Shown here: one piece after another, positions 41,969 through 42,873 of the stretch
How the letters are laid out: every line of letters starts with the position of its first letter
Position numbering within the stretch: the first letter of the stretch is position 1
Assembly: GCA_028285595.1 (NCBI GenBank)
Contig: JANQOW010000035.1
Coordinates: forward strand, 1 to 42,873
DNA length: 42,873 nucleotides
Direction of reading: 5' to 3'
DNA from: Hyphomicrobiales bacterium
GTDB lineage: Bacteria; Pseudomonadota; Alphaproteobacteria; Rhizobiales; CAJQND01
Made by a program: the position numbers and the translations under genes
Notes under the pieces: model-generated
Told to the model about the DNA's origin: nothing
Databases searched by the model: none
What the model saw: the letters and a program-made list of their open reading frames with translations, nothing else

Positions 41969-42873
41969 GGAAACTCCTCTCGGGCGATCGCTTCGGTCAA
42001 CCGGTTGATATCCTCACCCAGCGGCCGGTCTTCGGCAAGGCTGGGGCTGTGGCGCCGGATCTGCTCCAGGGCGGTTTTCAGCGCCGGCGCGTTTGGCCCT
42101 CCGGGCGCGCGGAGCTCCACGGCCTGCGCCCCCACCATGAGCTCGATTGCGCTGAGGCGGCCGGCCAGATGGGCCGTGCGCAGTAAGCCGTTCGCGGCTG
42201 AGAAGGAGGACGCCATAACGTCCTCCACACCGTCCGCGCAGAGGCTGGACCAGAGCGGCGCCGGGGCCGCGGCTGCGCTGAGTTCGGTGAGAACGGCCTC
42301 AGCCACCTTCATGACGGGCGCAAAGCCGCTGGACGTTGCGCCCGGCTTGGCCAGAAACAGGGGAAGGTCGGTGAACCGGTTGGAGAACATGACCGACAGG
42401 CGGGCGACTTGAGCCGTGGCCAGATGGACCAGCGCGCGCGAGAGGCCTTCCGCAGCGCTTGTGAGATGGGGCGTCAGGTAATTGCCGGTTGAGAGGATCT
42501 CGCCCGCATCGGTCAGCGCCGCCGGGTTGTCGCTGGAGCCGTTGAGCTCGGTTTCGACCACCGGGCGCGCCTGGCCGATGGCCCAGAGGACCAGACCATG
42601 GACCTGGGGAATGTTGCGGATGGAGAGGGGGTCCTGCAGGCGCCGGGCGTTGCCGGCTTCAAGCAGGGCGGAGCCGTCCAGTTTTGCGCGCAGGCGAGCG
42701 GCGGCCTCGGCCTCGCCGGGCTGGCCCCTGAGCGCAATGGCGCGCTCATCGAAGGGGGAGAGATTGGCGCCGAAGCCCTCCATGGAGAGGGCGGCTGCGG
42801 TGTCGGCGGCGGCCAGCGCGCGTGCGGCCGCGGTGAGCCCGAGGGCGGCGAGGCCGGCGGAGAAGCCGGCGTG
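41965..42873 (-). CDS. histidine/phenylalanine ammonia-lyase-family protein (5' end outside window)
   Basis: 303 codons are present; the true start is upstream of the window end. SMEGFGANLSPFDERAIALRGQPGE and LNGSSDNPAALTDAGE are hallmark stretches of the MIO-type lyase family. The Ala-Ser-Gly loop that forms the cofactor lies in the missing N-terminal part. The family removes ammonia from histidine, phenylalanine or tyrosine, or moves it (aminomutases). No hut genes are coupled here; the partner gene is a 2-keto-pentenoate hydratase homologue. Confidence 0.8.
   Translation of the reverse strand, partial: HAGFSAGLAALGLTAAARALAAADTAAALSMEGFGANLSPFDERAIALRGQPGEAEAAARLRAKLDGSALLEAGNARRLQDPLSIRNIPQVHGLVLWAIGQARPVVETELNGSSDNPAALTDAGEILSTGNYLTPHLTSAAEGLSRALVHLATAQVARLSVMFSNRFTDLPLFLAKPGATSSGFAPVMKVAEAVLTELSAAAAPAPLWSSLCADGVEDVMASSFSAANGLLRTAHLAGRLSAIELMVGAQAVELRAPGGPNAPALKTALEQIRRHSPSLAEDRPLGEDINRLTEAIAREEFP

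Noticed and set aside
1..42873. CRISPR array or insertion sequence
   Set aside because: No regular short repeats with spacers and no transposase with terminal repeats were seen anywhere in the window.

Overview
The window is high-GC bacterial chromosome, most likely from an alphaproteobacterium, and probably one that can use one-carbon compounds. The evidence is a serine-cycle block (serine--glyoxylate aminotransferase plus both subunits of malate--CoA ligase) at the left. Glutathione-linked formaldehyde oxidation genes (S-(hydroxymethyl)glutathione dehydrogenase and S-formylglutathione hydrolase) lie at the right. The genus cannot be fixed from the sequence alone. No insertion sequence, CRISPR array or rRNA was seen. 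There is one tRNA, tRNA-Thr(GGT).

Layout. 1-4423: a truncated response regulator diverges from sgaA-mtkA-mtkB and a shortened, active-site-less 2-hydroxyacid dehydrogenase homologue. 4449-7231: an endonuclease/exonuclease/phosphatase-fold protein, a SleB-type cell-wall hydrolase, and a MerR regulator fused to a P-loop ATPase domain. 7272-7935: a cobalamin riboswitch ahead of a single small gene of unknown function. 7998-9700: a DJ-1/PfpI protein divergent from a GlxA-type AraC regulator, with a palindrome between them. 9720-18017: a Liv-type ABC importer operon (including a LivM-LivG fusion) headed by an N-formylglutamate amidohydrolase-family gene and an isochorismatase-family hydrolase. It diverges from an RpiR regulator and a glutamine-synthetase-like gene, with two operator-like boxes between them. 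This looks like uptake and breakdown of a nitrogenous amide or formyl compound. 18247-25798: a DUF922 protein, LysR/EamA, HupE plus a membrane partner with an Rrf2 regulator, a Tat-exported metallo-beta-lactamase-fold hydrolase, an iron-type alcohol dehydrogenase and a PilZ protein.

26040-32496 is an accessory region. It is visibly lower in GC, rich in orphan genes, and ends next to tRNA-Thr. It holds an 815-residue protein of unknown family with a repetitive beta-rich front half. It also holds a small Imm11-like protein, a PadR regulator with a membrane partner that has its own operator palindromes, and an AbiJ/HEPN-like abortive-infection candidate. No integrase or duplicated tRNA end was found, so it is a suspected rather than a demonstrated island.

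32755-42873: a gene-poor stretch with one clear terminator, an ArsC-type arsenate reductase, fghA, an EamA transporter, a GNAT acetyltransferase, an XRE-type regulator, the formaldehyde dehydrogenase gene, an intact D-2-hydroxyacid dehydrogenase and an EamA/LysR divergent pair. It ends in a two-gene unit of a 2-keto-4-pentenoate hydratase-family protein and a histidine/phenylalanine ammonia-lyase-family protein that runs off the window.

The observations most worth follow-up are the B12-riboswitch-controlled unknown gene, the MerR-ATPase fusion, the degenerate dehydrogenase in the serine-cycle operon, the amide-scavenging locus, and the tRNA-adjacent cluster with the orphan 815-residue protein and the HEPN-like protein.
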